NCBI GenBank assembly: GCA_940671915.1
Contig: CALNVZ010003426.1
Span: 14,523,298-14,587,297, forward strand
DNA: 64,000 nucleotides
From: Paracentrotus lividus
Lineage: Eukaryota; Echinodermata; Echinoidea; Camarodonta; Echinidae
Direction: 5' to 3'
Position numbers and translations under genes: made by a program. The notes beneath the pieces were generated by a model that was given only the letters and a program-made list of their open reading frames with translations, was not told where the DNA came from and ran no database searches. Shown one piece after another: positions 10,818 to 22,575 of the stretch (position 1 is its first letter; every line of letters begins with the position of its first letter).

Positions 10818-13800
10818 CCACATCGACTGTATGTAGGGGCGCTAAATCGATCTTCAACATAGGGCGCTAAACTGATCTAAAACTTAGGGCAACAAATTGA
10901 TCTTAATTAGGGGGGGGGGTATTGGGGTTTGACAGACGTGTATCAATCAATATGATTATTAACGTCTGGGACGACCTTTAACGTCACTATCCGAGAGAGT
11001 GACTGGGTTTCGAAGCAGGGTCCACCTCCACCTCCGCCATGTCATTTGTTAGGCTGATCATAGAAGCACATGAAGGGGCTTGATGGGGGCGGCGAATTAA
11101 TTTAATTTGATTTTTGAATGGGCAGGGGAGCGGGGGGGGGGGGGTTAAGAGAAACCCTCATGAGCAGTGTGTTTCTGAGTAGGGTTGGAATATATGTTTA
11201 TTATGACAAAAAATTGGGCGTTTAAATCTGAAAACAAGGTGAGGAGTTTCTGATTTTATTGGATAAGTTTTCAATCACCCTCTCCCCACGGCCCCAGATA
11301 TATAACAAAATTGGGATGTTGTAGTTCAATACGCAAGGCGTCACTGCAATGTTTGCAGTTTAAAACAAATATGAATTTACATACATAGATACGGGAGGGG
11401 CTTGAGGTGCCCGCCCTGGTAAAAATTGAAAGCCCCCCCCCCGACGACCAAAAAAATAAATAAATAAATAAAAATGTTGGGTAGCTTTTTTCCATCCCGC
11501 ATGAATGTTTTATTGAAATTTTCTTCTTGAAACTTATTAGGGTTTGTTGTGTTTTGGTGTCAGACAGTCATAGATCCAGGGGAAAGGGGCCGCCCCCTGA
11601 ATAACAAAAAAACAATGAAAAAGTGCCCTAGAATGGGTATACCACCGCCACCCTACATGTAACCACATGTAACAAAATGTTTTAGTAACACGCAGTTTGA
11701 TGAAAAGGAATACATTAGAAAAGTCGCCATACATTATTTGTGCTTCACTTTTATTTCTGTTTAACAATTGTGATGTTCATACCTTTGTTTTCAAGGAGCA
11801 ATGCCATATCTTATTGGCAAACGAGTCTAGACTAGTTCGCGATTTGAGTCTCGAGAGTCGTGGAGATGTCCCTGAGTCTCCGGAGAGGTGCGGGGATATT
11901 GATTTAAAAGCTTTCCGTTGCTAGCTGCAAGCAACCTGACATCGCCGATACTCTTTGTCTACAATATACACAAATCGGTCGCAACTAGTTCGCGACCCCA
12001 GTCTCTGTAGGCTTGCAGATGTCGCCGTGACATCTTCTGGGTCTCCAGGGAATCCCCCCCCCAAAAAAAAAATCAAACATCTCTGGCATTTTCAAAGTCT
12101 TTAATTGATTTTTGGGCAGATTTGAGGGTTGTGCAGATTTACTCAGCAAATATACAAAGCGAGCGCGAAGCGCGGCGAAATGTTTGAGGTTAAATGAACC
12201 GAATCTTGCATAATTAAAAAAATAAAATATGCATTGATTACCATGAATTTAACAAACATGCCGTACCAGTAGCCTAGGTATGTTCCAAATTTTTATTTCA
12301 TTTAATCCTATAAGGCCTATTTAAATCTAAGCGAGCAAGACGCCAAGCTAAAAAAAACAAAACAAACAAACAAAACACAAACAAAACAAACAAAACAAAA
12401 ACAAAACAAAAAACAAAAAAACAACAATTTGGGGCCTGAGCCGATTCGTCTCCACAAATCTAAATACCATGCGAGCAGAAAGTTTTTTAGGCTAAATGAA
12501 CAGATCTTGCAATATAAGAATCATGATAAATGCTCAATTATTAACGAAGGTTAACAAACAACACGTGGGACCGAAGGGAATGGGATGGGGAGGGGAGGGT
12601 TAATTCTGCAGAATATAGTCAGGGCGCAGATCCAAGAAAATCGAATTGAACTCAATTTCGTGGCCCAATTGTCTGGGAAACAAAAGCCGGCTTCTTTATT
12701 ATGTTTATGCATGGGTTACGCCCTGTAAGTTCATTGTGTGACTCTGGTCTGCGTCGCTACTGTTATAAGCGAGAAACTGCATACACCTTCTAGTAGATAA
12801 AAGTAATTAAGCTAATTTATTTTATGTCAAAGATTTGTGTACTCTGCAATTTTTTTCAATTATAAGTTAAATATATTAAAAATAGGCTTAACATACATTA
12901 AAATATAATAAAAGCAAATAATGGAGACTAATGCATTACGCCAAGTTTTTTATTCATTTCTCTCCATTTTTTTAAGGGACCTCCGTCTTCGCAGGAGTAT
13001 AATTTACAAAAATTATATTCCTGATGAAGACGCAGGTCCGTCGAAAATTTGACATGAAATGAATAAAGAACTTGGTGTAATGCATTATCCCGACTATTTG
13101 CTTTTTGTTTTGATGACTGCCAAATGTGAAACTCTATGTTGCTTAAATATAATAGATAATAAAATAATAATCTGGATTTTAATAATGAAAATAATATGAT
13201 AATAATAAAATAATAAAAATAATAAGCAGCGAGAGTGTAGAGTTCCGTGGACATGATGGAAGAAACACCAGTGTGGAAAGCCCATTTCAGCTTTAAAAAA
13301 ATACATATCACCCGCGTAAATTCGGGAAGGGGGTGATTGTACATGCCATCCCCCATCTTTTTAATTGAGGGATGCACCCCCCGGTGTCTACGCCCCGTTC
13401 GGGATTCATGAATTATGATCTCTCAAATTCGAGATTGATTTAAATGTGAATCATTTGATAAATATGTAATTAGGATTTCTCAAGGATGTTATGTAAACAA
13501 AGAACTACATTCATTAAAAATATATCCGCAACTAATGGTGGAAGCTAATTTCGCGGAAGATGGATTGAGACGGAATTGGGACTACTTTTAGACTTGTTAG
13601 ACGATTTGTGAGACGGTTTTGAAACTTGTCGCGGAGACGTCTCCGATACTCTTTTTCCGTCGCGGAGAAGCCTCCATTAATTTTTTTTTTTTTTTTTTTT
13701 TTATTATTGTCGCGGCGACGTCTCTGCGACGCAGAGGCGGATCCGGGTGGGGGTGGGGGGGGGGGGGGGGAGGGACGCGCCCTATAATTTGAAACCACTC

Positions 13801-14500
13801 ATTGACCGTACATTTTAACCGAAATTTTGGAGCCCCCCCCCTCCAGTAATCCTGACGCCGTCACTACTGAGAAGGATTAGGGACGTCTTTAGACATGAGT
13901 CATCAAAACCCGCCTCCGCGAAATGAGATGCCACCATTATTCGCCATGCTAGTGCCTATGGTATTAACCACAACTAAATTAATTCATGTTGATAATTCAG
14001 CTTACAAAATGTTTCATTGATGTTGAAAAACATTCTGATAAAAGAAAATACGATATGAGAAAAATCGGCCTCGTGGACGTAGGACTCGTTGGAAATACTC
14101 GGCTCGTGGGACGTAGGCTCGTGGGACGTTCAGTGGGACGTAGGCTCGTGGGAGAGCGTAGGACTCGTGGGACGTAGTCTCGTGGGACGTAGGACTCGTG
14201 GGGAACTCAGCCTCGTGGGACGTAGGACTCGTGGGACGTAGGTCTCGTGGGACGTAGACTCGTGGGACGTAGGACTCGTGGGACGTAGGTCTCGTGGGAC
14301 GTAGGACTCGTGGGACGTAGGATCGTGGGAAAAATACTCGCCTCGTGGGACGTAGGACTCGTGGGACGTAGTCTCGTGGGACGTAGGACTCGTGGGAAAA
14401 TATTCGGCCTCGTGCGGACGTAGGACTCGTGGGACGAGGTCTCGTGGGACGTAGGACTCGTGGACCGAGGACTCGTGGACCCTCCCCGAGTCCACGGGGA
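10818..14500. repeat. 3.6 kb duplicated block, copy B
   Basis: Partner of 6160-9790, in the same order and orientation, ending in minisatellite array 2 (14066-14500). The second foldback copy lies at about 13541-13930. Because the indels differ between the copies throughout, both look like noisy reads of nearly the same sequence. Confidence 0.85.
14066..14500. repeat. Minisatellite CTCGTGGGACGTAGGA, array 2
   Basis: Same unit, dimer structure and AAATACTCGGC spacers as array 1. It ends in GGACCGAGGACTCGTGGACC and then the dyad-containing phrase GAGTCCACGGGGAAGAGGCC. A short piece of the array (16474-16570) recurs at the start of the next tandem unit. Confidence 0.95.
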
Positions 14501-15068
14501 AGAGGCCATTTAAAGTAAAAAAAAAGAAAGAAAAAGAAATTGGCAACTAAATGGAAACAGCGTAAAACAACCCTATAGAAAATATGAAGTGAAGGAAAAA
14601 TTAATGATGCGTGGTTTTTGTTTTTATCATGATTTATTTCTTTGTTGTTGTTAATTCAAATTTGAATATGAAATTTCGGACTAAAAATTAGGGGAATTTG
14701 GGATTTCATCTACAATTTGAAAATTACAGGATTTCTTCAGGATGTCTTTGGTTCATCTTGACTATAACCTTTGATGGTTCTTGTAAATTATTTAAATGGA
14801 TAACCTTTGAAGATTCTAAAAGTACGATGATCTCGTACTAGGCTTATGTTTGTTACAAGTCTACGTTATATCCTTGTAGGTGATTGTCTACCCGTATTTT
14901 TAATGTCGGGTCAAATTAATTTTGGTTTTAATGAATTTTTTGTTCATTTAAAGATCGAAAATAGTTTTCTGAGAATCAGAATTAATTTTCAAGGAGATTT
15001 ATTTTGGTTTTGATGAGCAGATGGTCCTAATTTACATATGACCTTACACGCGATCTTGTATAGCTGTC

Positions 15069-15189
15069 TATAAATATGGCAGTCAATTGAGACCGAAGCA
15101 CTTGCTGAGCCAGAAACTGCTTAGTCATCTTTACTCGAAGAATTTCTTTCCAACGAATATCTCGCAGATATTGTCAGAATTTCCAACCG
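15069..15189 (+). promoter_or_regulatory. TATA box and non-coding exon 1, unit C1
   Basis: TATAAATA at 15069-15076 is followed by about 110 bp without an ATG and a splice-donor-like CCG|GTAAGA at 15189/15190. The transcription start would be near 15100. A matching acceptor (TTTTGTCTATAG, exon from 15897) lies 10 bp before the small ORF. The same signals occur in unit C2. This is inferred from signals only; there is no transcript evidence. Confidence 0.5.
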
Positions 15190-15905
15190 GTAAGATGTTG
15201 TTTTTTATTGTCTTTTGTTTGTTGTTGTTTGTTGTTTTTTTGTGTTTTGTTGTATTTTATTTGTATTTTGTATTTTTGTATTTTCATCTATTTATTTATT
15301 TATTTATTATTTAGTCATATCTTTACTCCGGTTTTGCGTAAAAAGTTGCTTTTGCGCGTTTATGAAACAACGTATTTCTTGTGTGCACTAGGAGGGTATG
15401 AAAATATTTATGACAAAATATATGACATTCGCTAGAATATCGATTTTTGTCTTATCTCTGAGATAAGAAAAAATATCGAGATATGAAGCTACCCGGAATT
15501 CCCCCAGGCTTGTGGACTTGAAGACATCGCATTTCGTGGGGGTATATGACTGAGGGCCTGATTTATGACTGCTTTGGGGGGAAAATATCCGACCTTTAAG
15601 ATCAACAGTGTAATAGGATGGCGATACATTGATGTTTCCCAAAATGTTGGGGTGCTTTCTGCAGGTTGGTCAAAATATTTTAATCTTTAATAAGTGCATT
15701 ATATAAATTATATATATACATCCACGAAAAAAGAATACGATTTAATATTTTAATCTTTAATAAGTGCATTATATAAATCATATATATACATCCACGAAAA
15801 AAGAAATACGATTTAAATGAAAACATGGAGATCAAAATTATACGAATTTACGGGCTTAGATTTACATGTATAACATAAAAATAGTTTTGTCTATAGACTT
15901 GACCA

Positions 15906-16016
15906 ATGGCGCTCAAAACTGTTCTCGCTTTGTTGCTTATCATTGGTGTCACCATGACTTGGAGTAAAGTTGTTGAAGTCGACGAAAGTTCACTTAATCG
16001 ATGTTCCTGCAGATAG
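15906..16016 (+). pseudogene. Small secreted-peptide ORF, frameshifted copy
   Basis: It begins MALKTVLALLLIIGVTMTW, a good signal peptide, then KVVEVDE. One extra A after codon 26, relative to the copy at 18003, shifts the frame and stops it after 36 residues with an unrelated tail. Given the indel noise in this assembly, the extra base may be a sequencing error rather than a real mutation. I do not recognise the family. Confidence 0.45.
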
Positions 16017-16079
16017 TAAGTTTACTGAACATGCTGAAGAGGGACACAGACATGAGTGATGTGTTTTTTGTCCCCCTAA

Positions 16080-16473
16080 CCCTATCAAGACCAAGGGGGG
16101 GGCACAATGTGCCCCCCTACCAAACTTTTATACGCCATTCTTGTACGCTTGGATCTTTTTCCACCAAACTTGGTGACTTTTCCTAAAATTTATTCACGAC
16201 ATTTTGATACCTATTTTGCGGGGGTATGATGTTCCGTGTTGCCATGGCAACCACAAATTGGTAACCATGTTTCTCCATTTTTGATAATTTTCAATATCCA
16301 TAGTTTTAAAAATATTATGGAGGTTTCTTTATTCAAATTGAATTGAAATAACATTCTAAAACTGAATACCACTCTTCTCCTTTTGTTTTTATTACATTTC
16401 ATGTTCAAAATGGCGCCAAAACAATACATATAAAGAAAATATTGAAATATCAATTTTTCACATTTCTAATCTT
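16080..16473. mobile_element. piggyBac-like element, left part only
   Basis: The left terminus CCCTATCAAGACCAAGG and the subterminal near-palindrome GGGGCACAATGTGCCCC are the same as in the complete copy at 18179-19110. The sequence is cut at the tandem-duplication joint, so no right terminus follows. The preceding target reads CTAA rather than TTAA, one T fewer than in the other copy. Confidence 0.75.
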
Positions 16474-17155
16474 ATTCGGCCTCGTGGGACGTAGGACTCG
16501 TGGGACCGAGGTCTCGTGGGACGTAGGACTCGTGGGACCGAGGACTCGTGGACCCTCCCCGAGTCCACGGGGAAGAGGCCATTTAAAGTAAAAAAAAAGA
16601 AAGAAAGAAAAGAAATTGGCAACTAAATGGAAACAGCGTAAAACAACCCATATAGAAAATATGAAGTGAAGGAAAAAATTAATGATGCGTGGCTTTTTGT
16701 TTTTATCATGATTATTTCTTTGTTGTTGTTAATTCCAAATTTTGAATATGAAAATTTCGGACTAAAAATTAGGGGAATTTGGGATTTTCATCTTACAATT
16801 TTTGAAATTACAGGATTTCTTCAGGATGTCTTTGGTTCATCTTGACTATAACCTTTTGATGGTTCTTGTAAATTATTTAAATGGATAACCTTTGAAGATT
16901 CTAAAAGTACGATGATCTCGTACTATGGCTTATGTTTTGTTACAAGTCTACGTTATATCCTTGTAGGTGATTGTCTACCCGTATTTTTAATGTCGGTCAA
17001 ATTAATTTTGGTTTTAATGAATTTTTTGTTCATTTAAAGATCGAAAATAGTTTTCTGAGAATCAGAATTAATTTTCAAGGGAGATTTATTTTGGTTTTGA
17101 TGAGCAGATGGTCCTAATTTACATATGACCTTACACGCGATCTTGTATAGCTGTC

Positions 17156-17278
17156 TATAAATATGGCAGTCAATTGAGACCGAAGCACTTGCTGAGCCAG
17201 AAACTGCTTAGTCATCTTTACTCGAAGAATATCTTTCCCAACGAATATTCTCGCAGATATTGTCAGAATTTCAAACCG
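17156..17278 (+). promoter_or_regulatory. TATA box and non-coding exon 1, unit C2
   Basis: TATAAATA at 17156-17163, an ATG-free leader, and a donor CCG|GTAAGA at 17278/17279. The intron would be about 715 bp, with the acceptor ...GTCTATAG ending at 17993. Conservation of the whole arrangement with C1 is uninformative because the copies are so similar. Confidence 0.5.
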
Positions 17279-18002
17279 GTAAGATGTTGTTTTTTATTGT
17301 CTTTTGTTTGTGTGTTTGTTTTGTTGTTTTTTGTGTTTTGTTGTATTTTATTTGTATTTTTGTATTTTTTGTATTTTCATCTATTTATTTATTTATTTAT
17401 TTATTTAGTCATATCTTTACTCCGGTTTTGCGTAAAAAGTTGGCTTTTGCGCGTTTATGAAACAACGTATTTCTTGTGTGCACTAGGAGGGTATGACAAT
17501 ATTTATGACAAAATATATGACATTCGCTAGAATATCGATTTTGTCTTATCTCTGAGATAAGAAAAAATATCGAGATATGAAGCTACCCGGAATCCCCCAG
17601 GCTTGTGGACTTGAAGACATCGCATTTCGTGGGGGTATATGACTGAGGGGCCTGATTTATGACTGGTTTGGGGGGAAAATATCCGACCTTTAAGATCAAC
17701 AGTGTAATAGGATGGCGATACATTGATGTTTCCCAAAATGTTGGGGTGCTTTCTGCAGGTTGGTCAAAATATTTTAATCTTTAATAAGTGCATTATATAA
17801 ATTATATATATACATCCACGAAAAAAGAAATACGATTTAATATTTTAATCTTTAATAAGTGCATTATATAAATCATATATATACATCCACGAAAAAAAGA
17901 AATACGATTTAAATGAAAACTATGGAGATCAAAATTATACGAATTTACGGGCTTAGATTTACATGTATACATAAAAATATGTTTTGTCTATAGACTTGAC
18001 CA

Positions 18003-18155
18003 ATGGCGCTCAAAACTGTTCTCGCTTTGTTGCTTATCATTGGTGTCACCATGACTTGGAGTAAAGTTGTTGAAGTCGACGAAGTTCACTTAATCGATGT
18101 TCCTGCAGATAGTAAGTTTACTGAACATGCTGAAGAGGGACACAGACATGAGTGA
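18003..18155 (+). CDS. Small predicted secreted peptide, 50 residues
   Basis: The ORF opens with MALKTVLALLLIIGVTMTW: a short basic N-region, then a Leu/Ile-rich core, as in a cleaved signal peptide. About 30 acidic and His-containing residues follow (VEVDEVHLIDVPAD, ending EEGHRHE). There is no cysteine. A good splice donor (ATA|GTAAGT, exon end 18111) lies inside the ORF, so the real product may be spliced to a downstream exon that I cannot find. A piggyBac-like element begins 24 bp after the stop and may have separated it from later exons. The start is the first ATG after the predicted acceptor at 17994, with G at +4. The acidic stretch after the signal could be the pro-region of a small secreted peptide, but the family is not recognised. 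Confidence 0.45.
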   Translation: MALKTVLALLLIIGVTMTWSKVVEVDEVHLIDVPADSKFTEHAEEGHRHE

Positions 18156-18178
18156 TGGTGTTTTTTGTCCCCCCTTAA

Positions 18179-19110
18179 CCCTATCAAGACCAAGGGGGGG
18201 GGGCACAATGTGCCCCCCTACCAAACTTTTATACGCCATTTCTGTACGCTTGGATCTTTTTCCACCAAACTTGGTGACTTTTCCTAAAATTTATTCACGA
18301 ACATTTTGATACCTATTTTGCGGGGGTATGATGTTCCGTGTTGCCATGGCAACCACAAATTGGTAACCATGTTTCTCCATTTTTTGATAATTTTCAATAT
18401 CCATAGTTTTAAAAATATTATGGAGGTTTCTTTATTCAAATTGAATTGAAATAACATTCTAAACTGAATACCACTCTTCTCCTTTTGTTTTTATTACATT
18501 TCATGTTCAAAATGGCGCCAAAACAATACATATAAAAGAAAATATTGAAATATCAATTTTTCACATTTCTAATCTTTTTAAATAGTTTGTCCCTTGATAT
18601 TCACAGAATATGATCATTTCTTATTGTATAATTACTTTGCATACCTAAAAAGTGAAAATTAGTACAAAAACTATCAAAATTAGATGATTTTAGTTAATAA
18701 CCTGAAACGCCCTCTAGTGGCGAAATTGCATTTTTCTGATTTCAGAGAATAAAGTGCCCCCATTTGGCAACTTTGGACATTTTAAATAGATGAATAAACA
18801 ATGATTGAATCATAAAACATATTTAAACCAATCTCAATCATCAAACTGTGATTTTAGATGGTCTAAATAATTTAATTCGAATTCTGTGCATTTTTCTATG
18901 TATTTCTTTATTTAATTGTAAATAGCGCCCCCATATGGTGACCTTGAGAAATTTTCGTTGTACCAAGTTGTAAAGCTTGAGTTGCTCTATCGTCATGCCA
19001 AATATGAAAGTGATCGGTCAAATAATAAAAAAATTATGGAGGGGGGGGGGCACAATGTGCCCCCCCCCCTTGGGCCTATGAACCATCAAAATACCTTGGT
19101 CTTGATAGGG
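18179..19110. mobile_element. Complete piggyBac-like non-autonomous element
   Basis: Perfect 17-bp TIRs, CCCTATCAAGACCAAGG at 18179-18195 and its reverse complement at 19094-19110, are flanked on both sides by TTAA (18175-18178 and 19111-19114). TTAA duplication plus a terminal CCC is the hallmark of the piggyBac superfamily. A GGGGCACAATGTGCCCC near-palindrome is present just inside each end. The 932 bp contain no transposase, so movement would need a transposase supplied elsewhere. Confidence 0.85.
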
Positions 19111-19139
19111 TTAATTAAGAGGTGGACAGTCGGTCCATG

Positions 19140-19940
19140 ATTTTATTGTGCCGCATTGAGCTTAACTCTTTGAACACCGCGCTAAAATCCCAATAATGTA
19201 CTCTCTATATAGTGGGCAAGTACGAATGGGGAAAGTAAATAAATATTTTGGTGTTTTCCTCTTTTGGCGACTCTTAAGGCTTCATCAAGTTTTATCAAAA
19301 GTTTTTAAAAGTTCGTTTAAAAATTATAGAATTGCAAACTTTTGTTATATTTCGTTTCTGACAAATTTTGGCGGATATACGGGTTGGCCGCTGTCTTTAG
19401 CGAAGGTTGGCAAACGTAAGCGAATATTTTTGAAATAATGCCGTAATATTACGTGGTCAGCAGCATTAGAGGAAGAAAAAGTACGTTGCCGAACAATTGA
19501 CAAACGGCTTTTACAAACACTGGCGAAAGTTTGCAAATGTTTGCGAACATTTAAATCTCTTTGCGAAAATGAATTTCCAATAAATCTTGAACTGGTTCAA
19601 TATAAAAGGCCTTTCATGCAATATTTTGCGTACGTTTCGGACTCTTTGCGAACACTTGCAAAATCTAATGCTACAGTCACACAGACACTTACGTTGAGTT
19701 ACGTCCGGTTGCGTCCAAAAATCATTTTCTTTTCTTCGGATCCCCACGGATGCTTACCCGTCATCAGAGGAGGCGGAACCAGGGGGGCAGGGGGCACTGT
19801 GACCCCCACTTCATCCACCCTAAAAGTGCCCCTTTTCTTAGCTAATAAAATGCCATTTTTATAGTAAAAAGGGGCAATTTTATTACTAAAAAGGGGCACT
19901 TTTAATACAAAAAAGTGCCCCTTGTTACTCCATATGTCTC
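19140..19940. other. Repeat-like intergenic DNA, no gene
   Basis: There are recurrent TTTGCGAA and TTGCAAA phrases and a GCGGAACCAGGGGGG segment typical of degraded transposons. The short ORFs have no recognisable domain. Confidence 0.4.
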
Positions 19941-20360
19941 TTAAACCCAAAATTTTCGGCTCGCGCTTCGCGCTCGCGGATACTAAATAGGGTCTATAAT
20001 GCACAATAAACTTCATTTTTTAAGCTCATAATTTTCAACTCGCGCATCGCGCTCGCAGATACAAAATAGGGTCTATAATGCACAATAAACTCCATTTTTA
20101 CGCTCATAATTTTCAACTTGCGCTCGCGGATAATTAATAGGGTCTATAATGCAAAATAAAATCCATTTTTAAGCTCATAATTTCAACTCGAGCTTCGGGA
20201 TCGCGGATATTTAAAAGGGATTATGATGCACAATTAACTCAAATTTTTCGGCTCGCACTTCGCGCTCGCAGATACTAAATAGATTATACAATGCACAATT
20301 AATTCAAATTTTCAGCTCGCGCTTCGCGCTCGCGGATGCTAAATATGGTCTGTATTGAAC
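19940..20360. repeat. Short tandem array with CTCGCGCTTCGCGCTCGC core
   Basis: Six degenerate units of 64-79 bp, each with the core CTCGCGCTTCGCGCTCGC followed by GGATACTAAATAGGGTCTAT and an A/T-rich tail. The core motif also occurs, in either orientation, at about 7507, 12157, 27788 (degenerate) and 28322. Confidence 0.85.
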
Positions 20361-20377
20361 AATTATCTCAAAATTTT

Positions 20378-20462
20378 GTAATTTTGATTAGGCACATAAA
20401 TTATTTGAGTTGTCCTATACTGCAGGACAACTCAAATAATTTATGTGCCTAATCAAAATTAC
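20378..20462. repeat. Perfect inverted repeat, 39-bp arms
   Basis: Arms 20378-20416 and 20424-20462 are exact reverse complements, separated by the 7-base loop ATACTGC. The left arm starts GTAATTTTGATTAGGCACAT. The hairpin directly follows the tandem array and lies 0.43 kb before the large N run. Confidence 0.97.
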
Positions 20463-20892
20463 ATCCTAAACTCTGTGTATAATAGTTTTTCCAATCTCCT
20501 CTAATATGCTTCAATTTATCCACAATATTATCCAGTGCATTTTATATTGCACGCTGAAAATGCAAAGGCTGGAATTGCAACGAAGGGGGCACACGAGTAA
20601 ATAGACGCCCATAGGCTCACGTGTTAAATTAACGCTCTTCAAAAACAGACATTCCAAAATTCTGTCGATGGTTGAAGATTGGGCACTTTGGGTATTTTTA
20701 GGAATCTTTTTCGCAATTCTTGTACATCTACTAAATCACGCGTTACAAAGTGCGTCTCTTTTGGTGGCGTATAGTCTCGCTCAAGCGGAATTCTTGCATT
20801 TTTGTTTGGAGCTGACAAACATTTTTCTATAAGTCCTTAACTAGCGAGGCGTCCTCTTAAATTTTAGACTTGCTGTGATAATTAAACGATAT

Positions 20893-21795
20893 NNNNNNNN
20901 NNNNNNNNNNNNNNNNNNNNNNNNNNNNNNNNNNNNNNNNNNNNNNNNNNNNNNNNNNNNNNNNNNNNNNNNNNNNNNNNNNNNNNNNNNNNNNNNNNNN
21001 NNNNNNNNNNNNNNNNNNNNNNNNNNNNNNNNNNNNNNNNNNNNNNNNNNNNNNNNNNNNNNNNNNNNNNNNNNNNNNNNNNNNNNNNNNNNNNNNNNNN
21101 NNNNNNNNNNNNNNNNNNNNNNNNNNNNNNNNNNNNNNNNNNNNNNNNNNNNNNNNNNNNNNNNNNNNNNNNNNNNNNNNNNNNNNNNNNNNNNNNNNNN
21201 NNNNNNNNNNNNNNNNNNNNNNNNNNNNNNNNNNNNNNNNNNNNNNNNNNNNNNNNNNNNNNNNNNNNNNNNNNNNNNNNNNNNNNNNNNNNNNNNNNNN
21301 NNNNNNNNNNNNNNNNNNNNNNNNNNNNNNNNNNNNNNNNNNNNNNNNNNNNNNNNNNNNNNNNNNNNNNNNNNNNNNNNNNNNNNNNNNNNNNNNNNNN
21401 NNNNNNNNNNNNNNNNNNNNNNNNNNNNNNNNNNNNNNNNNNNNNNNNNNNNNNNNNNNNNNNNNNNNNNNNNNNNNNNNNNNNNNNNNNNNNNNNNNNN
21501 NNNNNNNNNNNNNNNNNNNNNNNNNNNNNNNNNNNNNNNNNNNNNNNNNNNNNNNNNNNNNNNNNNNNNNNNNNNNNNNNNNNNNNNNNNNNNNNNNNNN
21601 NNNNNNNNNNNNNNNNNNNNNNNNNNNNNNNNNNNNNNNNNNNNNNNNNNNNNNNNNNNNNNNNNNNNNNNNNNNNNNNNNNNNNNNNNNNNNNNNNNNN
21701 NNNNNNNNNNNNNNNNNNNNNNNNNNNNNNNNNNNNNNNNNNNNNNNNNNNNNNNNNNNNNNNNNNNNNNNNNNNNNNNNNNNNNNNNNNNNNNN
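20893..21795. other. Assembly gap (903 N)
   Basis: Run of N. ORFs reported across it are artefacts. Confidence 1.
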
Positions 21796-22575
21796 TGCCG
21801 CGCAACCGCTGCAAATCGCAAAACGGCGTTCGCTAACTTTTTTCTTTTCAGTGTCCCGCAACTTTTGGCACCAAGTGCGAAAAAATCAGACGTACCGTTG
21901 ACTAGAAACCTATCAAGAAACACTTCTGAAGGATAAAAATCACAAAAACAAAGAAATACATAAGAAATAAAAACGATAGAATACACAATAATTAAAATGA
22001 AATTTCCAAATTTGTTATCTTCATATTTATATAATATTCAATTGACTGGCCTTGAGGGAGATACCGCAGACATTTCCCAAACAAGTCTCATATTTCCACG
22101 AGTCGAAGACGAGGGCAATATGGGTCTTGCGAGGGAATTATATGTGGTGTCTCCCGAAAGTAAAGCAGTAAATAGTATTTTTATTACCTGTGAACCTCAA
22201 TTGGCCACATTTTTAAGAGAATAAAATCAGTTTGCTTAATCAAAACAGGGTATTTGTCGTGGGATGTTTTTCTTTTCTTTTTTGTTTTTCAGCATTCTGA
22301 GAAGAACCATTGTGACGTAATTATTCAGGCACGTAAAGTTTTTATCCCGATGCTAAATCATTGTGACGCAATAATGTATCTGTGCGTATCCAATATCTTA
22401 CTCGGGTATCTTAACGCGCATCATCTGACAATTAAGCGTAGGAGAGGCCCTGTAACACAAAGGTTTGCGATCAATCGCAAATTTGAAAGAACCATTTTAA
22501 TTGCTCACTGACCAGGTATTTGTACAATAAACGCATGCAACAATGATTGTGATTGGCTGTTGCAACTTTGCGATT
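21796..22575. other. Intergenic DNA with a small foldback
   Basis: No gene is recognised. An imperfect inverted repeat (GGGAGATACCGCAGACATTT near 22057 against GGGAATTATATGTGGTGTCTCCC near 22134) encloses an ORF of 75 codons (21997-22224) without any known motif. Confidence 0.4.

Larger units (their letters stand above)
14402..16473. repeat. 2.1 kb tandem duplication, unit C1
   Basis: The unit starts at ATTCGGCCTCGTG inside the minisatellite and ends at CATTTCTAATCTT, where the minisatellite starts again. It is nearly identical to 16474-18576. It contains a promoter, a short first exon, an intron, a small ORF and the left part of a piggyBac-like element. Confidence 0.9.
16474..18576. repeat. 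2.1 kb tandem duplication, unit C2
   Basis: Second unit, beginning with a short minisatellite stub and collinear with C1 to CATTTCTAATCTT. It then continues into the rest of the transposon, so this unit carries the original right flank. Confidence 0.9.

Noticed and set aside
20841..21986. Several ORFs of 310-381 codons
   Set aside because: They run through the N gap and consist almost entirely of unknown residues.
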